DNA of 64,000 bases from Neobacillus massiliamazoniensis (GTDB lineage Bacteria; Bacillota; Bacilli; Bacillales; Cytobacillaceae). Position numbers and translations under genes: made by a program. This document shows, piece after piece, positions 1-8,395 of the stretch (position 1 is the stretch's first letter; each line of letters begins with the position of its first letter). The stretch covers positions 124,001 through 188,000 of the forward strand of contig NZ_CVRB01000002.1 of the NCBI RefSeq assembly GCF_001048695.1. The letters are read 5' to 3'. The notes beneath the pieces were generated by a model. It ran no database searches. It was not told where the DNA came from and worked only from the letters and a program-made list of their open reading frames with translations.

Positions 1-141
1 CTCAATATGTCTTGTTTCCTTGCTAGAGCTTGTCCCATTTAAATTAATATTTTTAAGAACCTTCGCTTGAAATGGATTAGTCCTTGAAAATGGTAGTTTG
101 TCACTTTTGGTATTTTTATTATTTTCCAAAGTAAGTTGCAT
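1..141 (-). CDS. N-terminal part of a CysJ-like sulfite reductase flavoprotein (runs off the window)
   Basis: Forty-seven codons are visible before the window edge. The ATG is preceded by a GGAGG ribosome-binding site nine bases upstream. The residues NPFQAKVLKNINLNG followed by KETRHIE match what I know as the opening of the FAD-binding (ferredoxin-reductase-like) domain of NADPH-sulfite reductase flavoproteins such as CysJ. The protein starts close to that domain, so an N-terminal flavodoxin domain seems to be missing, as in short FAD-only versions of the family. The role would be electron transfer from NADPH to sulfite reductase. Only the N-terminus can be seen, so the exact family is inferred from one motif. 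Confidence 0.55.
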   Translation of the reverse strand, partial: MQLTLENNKNTKSDKLPFSRTNPFQAKVLKNINLNGTSSSKETRHIE

Positions 142-168
142 GTCTTGTAACCTCCAAAAGTAATATAT

Positions 169-242
169 AGCTAGGATAACACAACATTGGAAAATAAGAA
201 GTGTATTTTGACACACAATGGACAATAATTTTTATCCTAGCT
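169..242. repeat. Perfect 11-bp inverted repeat in the leader of the flavoprotein gene
   Basis: The arms AGCTAGGATAA (169-179) and TTATCCTAGCT (232-242) are perfectly complementary and about 52 bp apart. They lie between the flavoprotein gene and mqo. They could be a long-range RNA stem in the leader or the ends of a very small mobile element. I do not recognise a known riboswitch. Confidence 0.4.
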
Positions 243-249
243 GTAAAAT

Positions 250-264
250 GGGGTCTGACTCCCC
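250..264. repeat. GGGGTCTGAC-type palindromic repeat
   Basis: This near-palindrome, GGGGTCTGACTCCCC, has the same core as an element near 62.49 kb in this window (GGGTCTGACCCCCC). Short palindromes of this kind are scattered between genes in bacterial genomes (REP-like). It lies just downstream of mqo and may act as a weak 3' hairpin. Confidence 0.4.
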
Positions 265-341
265 CAATGATGTAATTTTCATTCATTGCCTTTTCAATCT
301 CTACATCAAGGAAACGATTTTCCATTGATGAAAAATATTGC

Positions 342-1883
342 TTAAACTTTTTCTAATACCTTTGTTTCTACATCCAAAGAATTAACTTGGTTTGGCAAGT
401 TTTCACTTAGACCAAGCGCCAGCGCTGAAGAAGTATAAATTTCGTGGAATAGCTCTGGGCTTTCCACTAGTGACACGCCATAAGAAGGAATCATTTCCAT
501 TATTTTCGATTCCCACTCTTCAAAATGTTGTGGGAAGCATTTTTCTAATACCACAAGCATAACGTGAACGGCAGTAGAAGCACCCGGAGAAGCGCCGAGC
601 AATGCAGCTATCGAGCCATCAGCGGCACTAACAACTTCCGTACCAAATTGAAGTGTTCCTTTACCTCCAGCCTCAGTATCTTTGATAACTTGCACACGTT
701 GGCCCGCTACCACTATATCCCAATCCTCACTTTTGGCGTTCGGAACAAATTCTCGTAACTCTTCGATACGTTGTTCTTTCGATAACATAAGTTGTTGGAT
801 CAGGTATTTTGTTAATGGAATGTTTTTTGCACCTGCTGCTAACATAGTGAAAACATTATTCGGTTTTACAGAACCTAATAAATCCATATTTGAACCAGTC
901 TTTAAGAATTTTGGTGAGAAGCCAGCAAACGGTCCAAATAGTAATGATTTTTTGTTGTCGATATATCGTGTATCAAGATGCGGCACAGACATTGGAGGAG
1001 CACCAACCTTAGCTTTACCGTATACTTTTCCATGATGCTGCGCTACAACTTCCGGATTGTTACATACCATAAATAGTCCGCTTACCGGGAATCCTCCAAT
1101 ATGTTTTGACTCAGGAATACCGGTTTTTTGTAGTAAATGCAGACTTCCGCCCCCACCGCCGATAAAGACGAATTTTGCAGTATGGTATTCGATTTTACCG
1201 CTATCGATATCATGCACTTTCACTTCCCACAAGCCGTCGCTAGTACGTTTAATATCCTTAACACTATGCTTGTAGTTTATCTCGACGTTTTTACTCTTTA
1301 AGTGGTCAAACAACATCCGTGTTAAAGCACCAAAGTTGACATCCGTTCCAGAGTCAATTTTTGTTGCAGCTACTGGTTCATTCAATGTACGGCCTTCCAT
1401 GATAAGCGGAATCCATTCCATCAGTTTTTCAGGATCATCGGAAAATTCCATCCCTTGAAACAGAGGATTTTTCGAAAGCGCTTCAAAACGTTTTTTCAAA
1501 AACGCTACATTTTTTTCCCCTTGTACTAAACTCATATGAGGTATTGGCATGATAAAGTCCTGCGGATTACGAATCAAATTGTTGTTTACTAGATAAGACC
1601 AAAACTGTCTTGAAAGCTGAAATTGTTCATTAATTTTTATAGCTTTCGTAACATCTATAGATCCGTCAGATTTTTCGGATGTATAGTTAAGCTCGCACAA
1701 TGCAGAATGACCTGTACCCGCATTATTCCATTCGTTAGAGCTTTCTATTCCTGCGTTTGCTAGTTTCTCAAACACTTTGATTTCCCATTCAGGTGCTAAC
1801 TCTTTCAGTAGTGATCCTAAAGTTGCGCTCATGATTCCGGCACCAATTAAGATAACGTCTGTCTTAGTTTGTCTGTTACTCAT
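342..1883 (-). CDS. mqo: Malate:quinone oxidoreductase
   Basis: This FAD-dependent membrane-associated enzyme oxidises malate to oxaloacetate and passes electrons to quinone, serving the TCA cycle. The N-terminus carries the dinucleotide-binding motif [10 protein letters not shown], followed by the family signature around [20 protein letters not shown] second nucleotide-type motif ([20 protein letters not shown]) lies near residue 240, and [10 protein letters not shown] is near the C-terminus. The length of about 513 residues is normal. I placed the start at the ATG giving MSNRQ, because an ATG three codons upstream sits only one base from the AAAGGA ribosome-binding site. The gene seems to be transcribed alone, behind an unusual GC-rich leader. 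Confidence 0.95.
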   Translation of the reverse strand: MSNRQTKTDVILIGAGIMSATLGSLLKELAPEWEIKVFEKLANAGIESSNEWNNAGTGHSALCELNYTSEKSDGSIDVTKAIKINEQFQLSRQFWSYLVNNNLIRNPQDFIMPIPHMSLVQGEKNVAFLKKRFEALSKNPLFQGMEFSDDPEKLMEWIPLIMEGRTLNEPVAATKIDSGTDVNFGALTRMLFDHLKSKNVEINYKHSVKDIKRTSDGLWEVKVHDIDSGKIEYHTAKFVFIGGGGGSLHLLQKTGIPESKHIGGFPVSGLFMVCNNPEVVAQHHGKVYGKAKVGAPPMSVPHLDTRYIDNKKSLLFGPFAGFSPKFLKTGSNMDLLGSVKPNNVFTMLAAGAKNIPLTKYLIQQLMLSKEQRIEELREFVPNAKSEDWDIVVAGQRVQVIKDTEAGGKGTLQFGTEVVSAADGSIAALLGASPGASTAVHVMLVVLEKCFPQHFEEWESKIMEMIPSYGVSLVESPELFHEIYTSSALALGLSENLPNQVNSLDVETKVLEKV

Positions 1884-2009
1884 TTTTACCATATCCTTTT
1901 ACCCTAAGATTTGCAGAAAGGATGTAAGCGCTCCCGCGTAAGCATCACAGTAAGCCCAGACGGAACCTAGAAACACACCTTTTCTGTATCAATATATAAC
2001 CTGATTATA
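1884..2009 (-). promoter_or_regulatory. mqo promoter and structured 5' leader
   Basis: On the minus strand a good -10 box (TATAAT, 2004-2009) precedes a leader of roughly 110 nt. The leader is much richer in GC than its surroundings and can fold; for example GATG and CATC bracket a CGC-GGGA-GCG hairpin at about 1921-1946. It contains CTAGGTTCCG, which recalls the 5' part of ykkC-type riboswitches. The GGTCCGAGAG core of that class is absent, so I do not assign it to a class. Confidence 0.35.
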
Positions 2010-2163
2010 GCATTTCTATATTATTTATAGTATTAATTATCTACTATTTCTTATTATACCATTATTAATCTATCAATTAAATCAAACATATTTTACACCC
2101 ATATCCAAAGATATACAAAGAAAAAACCATACCTTTTACAGTACAGTATTATAAAAACCTTAT

Positions 2164-2305
2164 TTACTTATGGTACGGTTCACCGTAACGGGCATAAAAG
2201 CGATATCCTACTAAACTAAAAAAATTAAAAAGTTCATTCGTAGGATGTTCAAATAGTTTTTCTACATGTTTATTATTCTTGCAGAATTTCGCTCGCAAAA
2301 ATCAC
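2164..2305 (-). pseudogene. C-terminal relic of an unidentified protein ending in GEPYHK
   Basis: An open frame of about 45 codons without a start ends in FYARYGEPYHK and a stop. Two other places in the window (8285-8311 and 10499-10522) encode the same GEPYHK-stop tail, and their base differences are synonymous (TAC/TAT, CCG/CCT). That points to decayed copies of one coding family rather than a DNA motif. I do not recognise the family. Confidence 0.4.
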
Positions 2306-2313
2306 CAAACTAA

Positions 2314-2365
2314 AAGCTAACGCCCCACATTTTTAACAACTCATTTAAAAGTGGGGTGTTAGCTT
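2314..2365 (-). terminator. Terminator of the 2.4-8 kb Dpp operon
   Basis: The arms AAGCTAACRCCCCAC and GTGGGGYGTTAGCTT form a 15-bp stem with one G-U-type position. On the minus strand a T-rich run (TTTTAGTTT) follows. It lies 18 bp after the stop of the solute-binding protein gene. Confidence 0.85.
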
Positions 2366-2383
2366 ATTATTAATCGTTGGAAA

Positions 2384-4081
2384 TTAATTTTGTGACTTAT
2401 CTTTGTCAATCCAAATATATTGAAGAGGATCTGGTAATACAGGACTAATATAGAAACCGTGTACCCAAGTTTGTGCAGCATAAGTAGTAACCGGATAATA
2501 CAATGGAACCCAAGGCGCATCCTTCATGATTTGTTCGGTCGCCTGTTTATACAAGTCCATACGTTCTTGTTTATTGGGATCATTTTGCGCTTTATTTAAC
2601 CACTCATCGACCTGCTTGTTCGTGTACATCGACGAGTTATTAGCAGGTTGTTGGTTAGAGTTAAACAATGTATTTAAAAAGTCAGAAGCATCCGGAAAAT
2701 CTTCAATCCACGCAAGAGTGAAAACTCCTTGTGTATCTCCCTTTTCGTTTACCGTTAGGAAAGTGTTCCAATCGGTTGAGTTAACTTTTGTATCAAACCC
2801 AACAGCGTTCAGATCATTTTGAATAGATTGTGAAATTTTCATTGTATCTGGCTCATTATAGCTATAGAGGGTAATTTGTGTACCCGATTTGATACCAGCC
2901 TCTTGAAGCAGTTGCTTTGCTTTTTGTGGATCATACGAATATTGACTATCCGCTGCAAGATCCTTCACATAACCTTCAACTCCTGGTGGCAATGGCTGGT
3001 TTGCCACTTGCCCGCGGTCATTCAAGAGCTGTAGGATTTTCTTTTTATTAATGGCATATTCAATCGCTTGGCGTACTTTTGGATTATCAAAAGGAGCAAT
3101 TTTGCTATTCAGTCCCAAATAGTTAACCGTATTCTGAGCTTGTGAATATACAGTCTTTTTCAGATTAGGATCCGATAAAAATTTTGGGTAAGATGCAGAT
3201 GGAATACCAGCTGACCCAAATAGGTTACCGATAATCGCTGTTTTTCCCTGTTGGAAGTTCAACGCATCTAATTGACCATTTTTATTAATTCGCATCGTAA
3301 TTTTATCGAGATACGGCAGTTGATTACCATCTTTATCTTTCATCCAATAACTTGTATTTTTCTTCAATACCATTTGGTTGGTATCGTAGGAATCAAGCTG
3401 GAACGGACCTGAGCCCATTGCGGTATTCGAATCGAACGATTTATTTCCAACTTTAGTAATATAAGCCTGGTCAACTGCAGAGAAGAAAGGCATTGCTAAT
3501 ACCTCAAGGAAGAACGGTTGAGGCTTTGTCAATTGTATGACTAGTGTATTGGCATCTGGTGTCGTAATTCCGGAAATCGTTTTGCTAGTGCCCTTGTTGT
3601 ATTCTGTAGAGCCTTTTACGATTGGATCGATAAAGCCTTCACCTGGTGAAGCTACTTTCGGATCTAATACACGCTGGAATTCATCGACAAAGGATTGAGC
3701 AGTGACAGGATCCCCATTCCAGAATTTTACACCTTGACGGATTTTAAATGTATACGTGAGACCATCACTTGAAACAGTATAGCTTTCAGCCAACATCGGC
3801 TTTAAATTGGTAGTATTCTTGTCGTATGTGACCAGCTGATCATACATCTCTCCTACAGCTTCATACGATGTCGTGTCATACGAAAGAGCTGGATCCAGAT
3901 CTTTAAAGTTTGAGACTGTATCCATTAAGATGTTTCCACCTTCGACCGGCTTATTGCTCGTTGTGTTCGAAGCTGTTGCACTTGTTGAAGTAGATTGTGA
4001 ACTGCATCCAGCTAACACTACTCCCAATGCACTGATTACTGAAATCGCTGCCATCCCCAGTTTGGATTTTTTTTTATGCAT
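2384..4081 (-). CDS. Peptide/nickel-type ABC transporter solute-binding lipoprotein (DppA/OppA family)
   Basis: This extracytoplasmic binding protein captures substrate and delivers it to the permease encoded upstream in the same operon. The N-terminus is a lipoprotein signal peptide: positive MHKKKSK, a hydrophobic stretch, then lipobox LAGC. The SBP_bac_5 fold is recognisable from DPALSYDTTSYEAVGEMYDQL, from GVKFWNGDPVTAQSFVDEFQRV, and from the GSGPFQLDSYD segment. The length of 565 residues is usual. It is the last gene of a minus-strand operon in the order D-F-C-B-A. The ligand could be an oligopeptide or another small amide compound; sequence alone does not say. Confidence 0.9.
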   Translation of the reverse strand: MHKKKSKLGMAAISVISALGVVLAGCSSQSTSTSATASNTTSNKPVEGGNILMDTVSNFKDLDPALSYDTTSYEAVGEMYDQLVTYDKNTTNLKPMLAESYTVSSDGLTYTFKIRQGVKFWNGDPVTAQSFVDEFQRVLDPKVASPGEGFIDPIVKGSTEYNKGTSKTISGITTPDANTLVIQLTKPQPFFLEVLAMPFFSAVDQAYITKVGNKSFDSNTAMGSGPFQLDSYDTNQMVLKKNTSYWMKDKDGNQLPYLDKITMRINKNGQLDALNFQQGKTAIIGNLFGSAGIPSASYPKFLSDPNLKKTVYSQAQNTVNYLGLNSKIAPFDNPKVRQAIEYAINKKKILQLLNDRGQVANQPLPPGVEGYVKDLAADSQYSYDPQKAKQLLQEAGIKSGTQITLYSYNEPDTMKISQSIQNDLNAVGFDTKVNSTDWNTFLTVNEKGDTQGVFTLAWIEDFPDASDFLNTLFNSNQQPANNSSMYTNKQVDEWLNKAQNDPNKQERMDLYKQATEQIMKDAPWVPLYYPVTTYAAQTWVHGFYISPVLPDPLQYIWIDKDKSQN

Positions 4082-4143
4082 TAATATTCCTCCTTAAATA
4101 CATTTTATTTTGATTTATGCCAAAGTGTGGTGTAGCACACAAA

Positions 4144-5064
4144 TTAGCTGTAGCGGATCCGTGGATCCACAAACGCATAAATAACATCGACAATCAGAGT
4201 AAAAACGACGACCACAAGTGCGGTTAATAAAACAGTACCCATGATAACAGGTATATCTGATTGTGGAATGGCTTCATATGACAATACACCGAGACCATTC
4301 CAGTTGAATGTATTCTCGATAAGAACAACACCAGTTAAAAGGTATCCAATATCGATACCACCGAATGTAACAACAGGAATTAACGCATTACGAACTACGT
4401 GTCGCCAAATAACTCGTCGTTCTGATGCACCCTTAGCTCTAGCTGTGCGTACATAGTCTTGACCCATTACTTCCAACATCGATGCTTTTAATAAACGGGT
4501 ATAATAGGCAGCACCGGTTATCCCGTACGTCAGAGATGGTAAAATCAAGCTTTGAATTCCACCACTGCCACCAAGCGGAAAAATCGGAAGCTTATAACCA
4601 AGCCAATACAATAACAATAATCCTAACCAGTATACTGGTAATGAAATCCCGACAAGTGCAAGTGCACTGACAATATAGTCGCTTTTCTTTCTAGCTCGCC
4701 TTGCTGTGTAAATCCCTAGTGGTATGCCTATTACCAACTCGGCAATCCAACATCCAAGCGCTAATAATAACGTTGGTCCAATTCTCTGACTAATTAGAAC
4801 CGCTACTGATTGGTTGTATATGTAGGACACACCAAAATTCCCATGTAACAGATTCCCTACATAATGAAGGTATTGTAACAACAAAGGTTGATCCAATCCC
4901 AGATTATGTCTTATTTGTGAAATTACTTGAGGCGATGCCTTTTGACCGGCAATCATACGTGCTGGGTCAGATGGGATAGCATAGACTAGTAGGAATGTTA
5001 CGACTGAAATACCAAATACGACAATAAGTGCACCGCCCAAACGGCGAACAATATAGGAAGCCAC
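4144..5064 (-). CDS. ABC transporter permease, DppB/OppB type
   Basis: This integral membrane subunit forms the pore together with the DppC-type partner. It has six predicted membrane spans, an N-terminal YIVRRLGGALIVVFGISVVTF segment and the EAA loop around YVRTARAKGASERRVIWRHVVRNAL, which contacts the ATPases. I chose the GTG start (protein begins MASYIVRRL), because GGAGG stands eight bases ahead of it. An in-frame ATG seven codons upstream overlaps that ribosome-binding site. It lies 62 bp upstream of the binding-protein gene. Confidence 0.9.
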   Translation of the reverse strand: MASYIVRRLGGALIVVFGISVVTFLLVYAIPSDPARMIAGQKASPQVISQIRHNLGLDQPLLLQYLHYVGNLLHGNFGVSYIYNQSVAVLISQRIGPTLLLALGCWIAELVIGIPLGIYTARRARKKSDYIVSALALVGISLPVYWLGLLLLYWLGYKLPIFPLGGSGGIQSLILPSLTYGITGAAYYTRLLKASMLEVMGQDYVRTARAKGASERRVIWRHVVRNALIPVVTFGGIDIGYLLTGVVLIENTFNWNGLGVLSYEAIPQSDIPVIMGTVLLTALVVVVFTLIVDVIYAFVDPRIRYS

Positions 5065-5103
5065 TCTTATTCCTCCTTCAAACATAGTGCATGTACAGAA
5101 ACG

Positions 5104-6015
5104 TTAATGTGTTACATTATGAGGATCTAAAATATCACGAAGTCCATCTCCTAATAAATTAAACCCGAGAACGGAAAGAAGCAGTGCGATTCCTGGATAC
5201 CATAGAATCCAAGGAGCATACTGGTATGCCTGTAAACCTTCGTTGATCATGTTTCCCCAGCTAGGAGTTGGCGGTTGGATTCCAATTCCAAGATAACTAA
5301 GACCCGCTTCGGTTAAAATATTCAGTCCAACATTTAGCATAGACAAAACAATAACAGGCCCGATGACGTTTGGTAAGATTACTTTAAAAAGAATTCTACT
5401 ATTCGATGCGCCCAAAGCACGTTCTGCTTGTACATAATCAAATTCTTTTAATGAAAGTACCTGACCACGTACCACTCGTGTCATGACTCCCCATCCTAGT
5501 ATTCCAATTGCAATAAATACGTTGGTTATGCTTGGACTTAAGATGGCCACCAGAGCCATGTTAAAGATTAGAAATGGGAACGCCAACACGGTATCTGTCA
5601 CTCGCATGATAATCGTATCTACAATTCCGCCGAAATATCCTGAAATAAGCCCCAGCGTTACACCAATCACTAAATTGATCACAGATGCCAAAATCCCGAC
5701 TTCTAAGGAGACGCGACTGCCATATATGACCCTAGAAAACACGTCACGCCCTAAAGCATCCGCCCCCCAAATAAATTTATGATTGGGAGAAGTAGGCATC
5801 CCGTTAGCTGTAATTCCATCGGAAAACTGTTTGGCATACGGGTGAGGTGCAATCCATGGGGAAAACACAGCAAAAACAAATAGGATTAGCACAATGGCAG
5901 ATCCGATGTAGATCATCGGAAATGTCCGAAATGATTTCCAAGCTCTTTTTCTTAGCGGTGGCTTTGCTTTAGGAACGATCACCACTGAAGAGGTTATGGG
6001 TTGAACATCAATCAT
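5104..6015 (-). CDS. ABC transporter permease, DppC/OppC type
   Basis: This is the second pore subunit of the importer. It has the long cytoplasmic N-terminus and first span typical of DppC proteins, followed by HPYAKQFSDG, GADALGRDVFSRVIYGSR and the EAA loop DYVQAERALGASNSRILFKVILPN. The family signature GLSYLGIGIQPPTPSWGNMI is intact. The length of 303 residues is normal. It stands 39 bp upstream of the DppB-type gene and 18 bp downstream of the second ATPase gene, so the five genes look like one transcript. Confidence 0.9.
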   Translation of the reverse strand: MIDVQPITSSVVIVPKAKPPLRKRAWKSFRTFPMIYIGSAIVLILFVFAVFSPWIAPHPYAKQFSDGITANGMPTSPNHKFIWGADALGRDVFSRVIYGSRVSLEVGILASVINLVIGVTLGLISGYFGGIVDTIIMRVTDTVLAFPFLIFNMALVAILSPSITNVFIAIGILGWGVMTRVVRGQVLSLKEFDYVQAERALGASNSRILFKVILPNVIGPVIVLSMLNVGLNILTEAGLSYLGIGIQPPTPSWGNMINEGLQAYQYAPWILWYPGIALLLSVLGFNLLGDGLRDILDPHNVTH

Positions 6016-6033
6016 CTTGCATACTCTCCTCTC

Positions 6034-7002
6034 TCATTCATATAAATGGCATGCTACATAATGATTTTGTTTTACTTCTTTCCATTCCGGTACCACTTGC
6101 GAACAATGCGCAGTTGCTTGCGGACAGCGGGTATGGAATGGGCATCCAGAAGGCGGATTCGCCGGGTTCGGAATATCCCCTTGCAGGAGGATTCGTTCCC
6201 TTTTGATATCCGGATCTGGAATGGGCACTGCAGACATGAGTGCTTGGGTATACGGATGAAGAGGTTCAGAGAAAAGAGATTCTACATCTGCCATTTCAGA
6301 CATTTTTCCAAGATATAAAACCAACACGCGATCGCTGATATGACGGACAACACTTAAATCGTGTGCGATAAAAATGTATGCCAACTCAAACTCTGCTTGC
6401 AGATCGATCAGCAAATTCAATACTTGTGATTGAACAGAAACATCCAGCGCTGCCACTGGTTCATCCAAAATCATCAATTTAGGATTAAGAGCAAGTGCCC
6501 TTGCAATTCCAATTCGCTGGCGTTGACCACCTGAAAATTCATGCGGATAGCGCCCTGCGTAATCCGGATCCAGCCCGACACGCTCAAGAAGTTGACGGGC
6601 TTTTATGCTGCGTTCCTTCGGTGTATACAATTTGTGAATCTCCAGCGGGCTGGACAAAATTTCCTCAACTGAGAAACGTGGATTCAGGGAGGCGTACGGA
6701 TCTTGAAAAACAATTTGCATTTGTCGGCGTATCACTTGTAGCTGATATTTCGGAAGCTTTAGGATATCCTGTTTATCAAATTCGATTGAACCACTTGTGG
6801 GTTCAATCAGGCGCAAAATGCTGCGGCCCATCGTAGATTTACCACAGCCTGATTCACCGACGACACCTAGGGTCTCGCCTTTATTGAGGGTAAAAGAAAT
6901 CCCATTTACGGCCTGGACTTGCCCTACAACTCGCTGCAAAATGCCGCGCCGAATGGGAAACGATTTTTTTAATTGATTTACTCTAAGTAATGGCTCCGAC
7001 AT
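6034..7002 (-). CDS. ABC transporter ATP-binding protein, DppF/OppF type
   Basis: This is one of two ATPases driving the importer. Walker A is GESGCGKST, the ABC signature is [15 protein letters not shown], Walker B is [12 protein letters not shown], and the switch histidine is in [10 protein letters not shown]. The C-terminal oligopeptide/dipeptide extension has the Cys-rich segment [14 protein letters not shown] that is usual in this subfamily and may bind an Fe-S cluster. I started the protein at MSEPLL, because GAGAAGGAG precedes that ATG; an upstream in-frame start would overlap the preceding gene. Confidence 0.92.
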   Translation of the reverse strand: MSEPLLRVNQLKKSFPIRRGILQRVVGQVQAVNGISFTLNKGETLGVVGESGCGKSTMGRSILRLIEPTSGSIEFDKQDILKLPKYQLQVIRRQMQIVFQDPYASLNPRFSVEEILSSPLEIHKLYTPKERSIKARQLLERVGLDPDYAGRYPHEFSGGQRQRIGIARALALNPKLMILDEPVAALDVSVQSQVLNLLIDLQAEFELAYIFIAHDLSVVRHISDRVLVLYLGKMSEMADVESLFSEPLHPYTQALMSAVPIPDPDIKRERILLQGDIPNPANPPSGCPFHTRCPQATAHCSQVVPEWKEVKQNHYVACHLYE

Positions 7003-7016
7003 GTTAACTCTCCTTC

Positions 7017-7973
7017 TCATGCGTGTAACCAGCATTTGGCAGTATGTTCTGGTTCAATCTGAATGTGATTTGGCTGCTTTTTACAAACGTCTGTTGCATG
7101 TGGACAACGCTGTGCAAACCGACATCCTTCCGGCATATTACGAAGTGAGGGTACGTTTCCTTGGATGGGGGTTAGCCGTGTTTTGAGACCCGTCATCTTT
7201 GGAATGGAATTCAGCAGGCCAATGGTGTAAGGATGCTTCGGGTTTTTAAATATTTGGCGAACGGTACCTTGTTCTACAATCTCACCCGCATACATGACTA
7301 CAACATAATCACACATTTCTGCAACAACGCCTAAATCATGCGTGATGAGAAGAATGGACATATCATTTTCTTTCGCCAGTTTGCGCATCAAATCTAAAAT
7401 TTGCGCTTGAATCGTGACATCCAATGCCGTAGTTGGTTCATCCGCAATTAATAGCCTCGGATTACATGCCATTGCCATTGCAATCATGACTCTTTGGCGC
7501 ATTCCACCGGAAAGCTGATGTGGATAATCATCTACGATCTGCTCAGCACGCGGGATCCCAACTATTTTCAGCAGTTCAATTGCCTTTGCTCTCGCCTGTT
7601 TTGGTGCAATATTGCTATGTAATATAAGGCTCTCAATAATCTGTACACCGATTTTATGAACTGGATTTAACGATGTCATCGGTTCCTGGAAAATCATGCT
7701 GATCTCATCACCACGAATTTTACGCATTTCCGGTTCTGATAAAGATACCAAATCTGTTCCATTCAGTCTGACTTCACCTGTTATGTTAGCGCTTTCTTGC
7801 AGCAATCTCATAATCGAAAGTGATGTAACACTTTTACCACACCCAGACTCACCCACGAGTCCTAACGTTTGCCCCTGTTTAATTTGGAATGATACGTTTT
7901 GAACAGCTCGATAATATTGTTCATCAATTTCGAATTCTATTTGTAGATCTCTAACATCAAGTAACGGTTCCAT
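7017..7973 (-). CDS. ABC transporter ATP-binding protein, DppD/OppD type
   Basis: First gene of the minus-strand importer operon and partner ATPase of the DppF-type protein. It has Walker [12 protein letters not shown], the Q-loop in [12 protein letters not shown], signature [14 protein letters not shown], Walker [13 protein letters not shown] and H-loop [10 protein letters not shown]. The C-terminus carries the [14 protein letters not shown]ys cluster. The ribosome-binding site is AGGTGAGG. The upstream 160 bp are very AT-rich and probably hold the promoter. They lack the GTAAA repeat architecture found at the other uptake genes of the window. Confidence 0.92.
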   Translation of the reverse strand: MEPLLDVRDLQIEFEIDEQYYRAVQNVSFQIKQGQTLGLVGESGCGKSVTSLSIMRLLQESANITGEVRLNGTDLVSLSEPEMRKIRGDEISMIFQEPMTSLNPVHKIGVQIIESLILHSNIAPKQARAKAIELLKIVGIPRAEQIVDDYPHQLSGGMRQRVMIAMAMACNPRLLIADEPTTALDVTIQAQILDLMRKLAKENDMSILLITHDLGVVAEMCDYVVVMYAGEIVEQGTVRQIFKNPKHPYTIGLLNSIPKMTGLKTRLTPIQGNVPSLRNMPEGCRFAQRCPHATDVCKKQPNHIQIEPEHTAKCWLHA

Positions 7974-8174
7974 TACCTCACCTCATCTTACAATATCGTT
8001 CTCTTCTTTTTTCGATATCAATCTAGTAATTTAAACACTATTCTTCAATAATGTATTTTTAATAATATCTAAATCATCTGAATATTTCTTTAAATAATTC
8101 ATTGAATTTTGTTATAATTCAATTAAAATTTGATTAAATAGTGCTTCAAACTTAAATTAAAAAGAAAATAAAAA
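7974..8174. other. AT-rich intergenic region upstream of the Dpp operon
   Basis: I see no gene here. The stretch is the likely promoter region of the minus-strand Dpp operon. It contains no clear operator. Confidence 0.4.
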
Positions 8175-8210
8175 AACAGAAGAAGGAATTTTTTCATTTC
8201 TTCTTCTGTT
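8175..8210 (-). terminator. Hairpin with T-tract, AACAGAAGAAG stem
   Basis: The arms AACAGAAGAA(G) and CTTCTTCTGTT pair perfectly, and on the minus strand a run of seven T follows. Together with the hairpin at 8343-8368 it gives tandem terminators behind the permease gene. It could instead terminate a lost gene whose relic sits between the two hairpins. Confidence 0.7.
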
Positions 8211-8284
8211 CCCTGTAATGATTTTACATAAATTAACTGATATTACCACGTAGTTACCATATAGATTAAAGAAAAATTTCGCTG

Positions 8285-8311
8285 TTACTTATGATAAGGT
8301 TCACCGTAATG
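8285..8311 (-). pseudogene. Second HYGEPYHK-stop relic
   Basis: Nine codons encode HYGEPYHK and a stop, matching the tail of the relic at 2164-2305 with synonymous base changes. The frame is closed by a stop shortly upstream, so only the extreme C-terminus is left. Confidence 0.3.
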
Positions 8312-8342
8312 TATCTAAATGAGATTTTTTAGATAAGAAAAA

Positions 8343-8368
8343 AAGTGAAGCCATATTGTGCTCCACTT
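8343..8368 (-). terminator. Terminator of the amino-acid permease gene
   Basis: On the minus strand AAGTGGAGC pairs with GCTTCACTT (one G-U pair) around an eight-base loop, followed by seven T. It lies 28 bp beyond the permease stop. Confidence 0.8.
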
Positions 8369-8395
8369 CAATCTTTATCTTTTTGAGTTTTAAGG

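Noticed and set aside
119..325. A 68-codon minus-strand frame overlapping the flavoprotein leader
   Set aside because: No ribosome-binding site, composition not protein-like, and it crosses the start of the better supported flavoprotein gene in another frame.
1884..2009. Guanidine/ykkC-type riboswitch before mqo
   Set aside because: Only CTAGG-TTCCG resembles the class; the GGTCCGAGAG core and the 3' GGGAGA part are missing.
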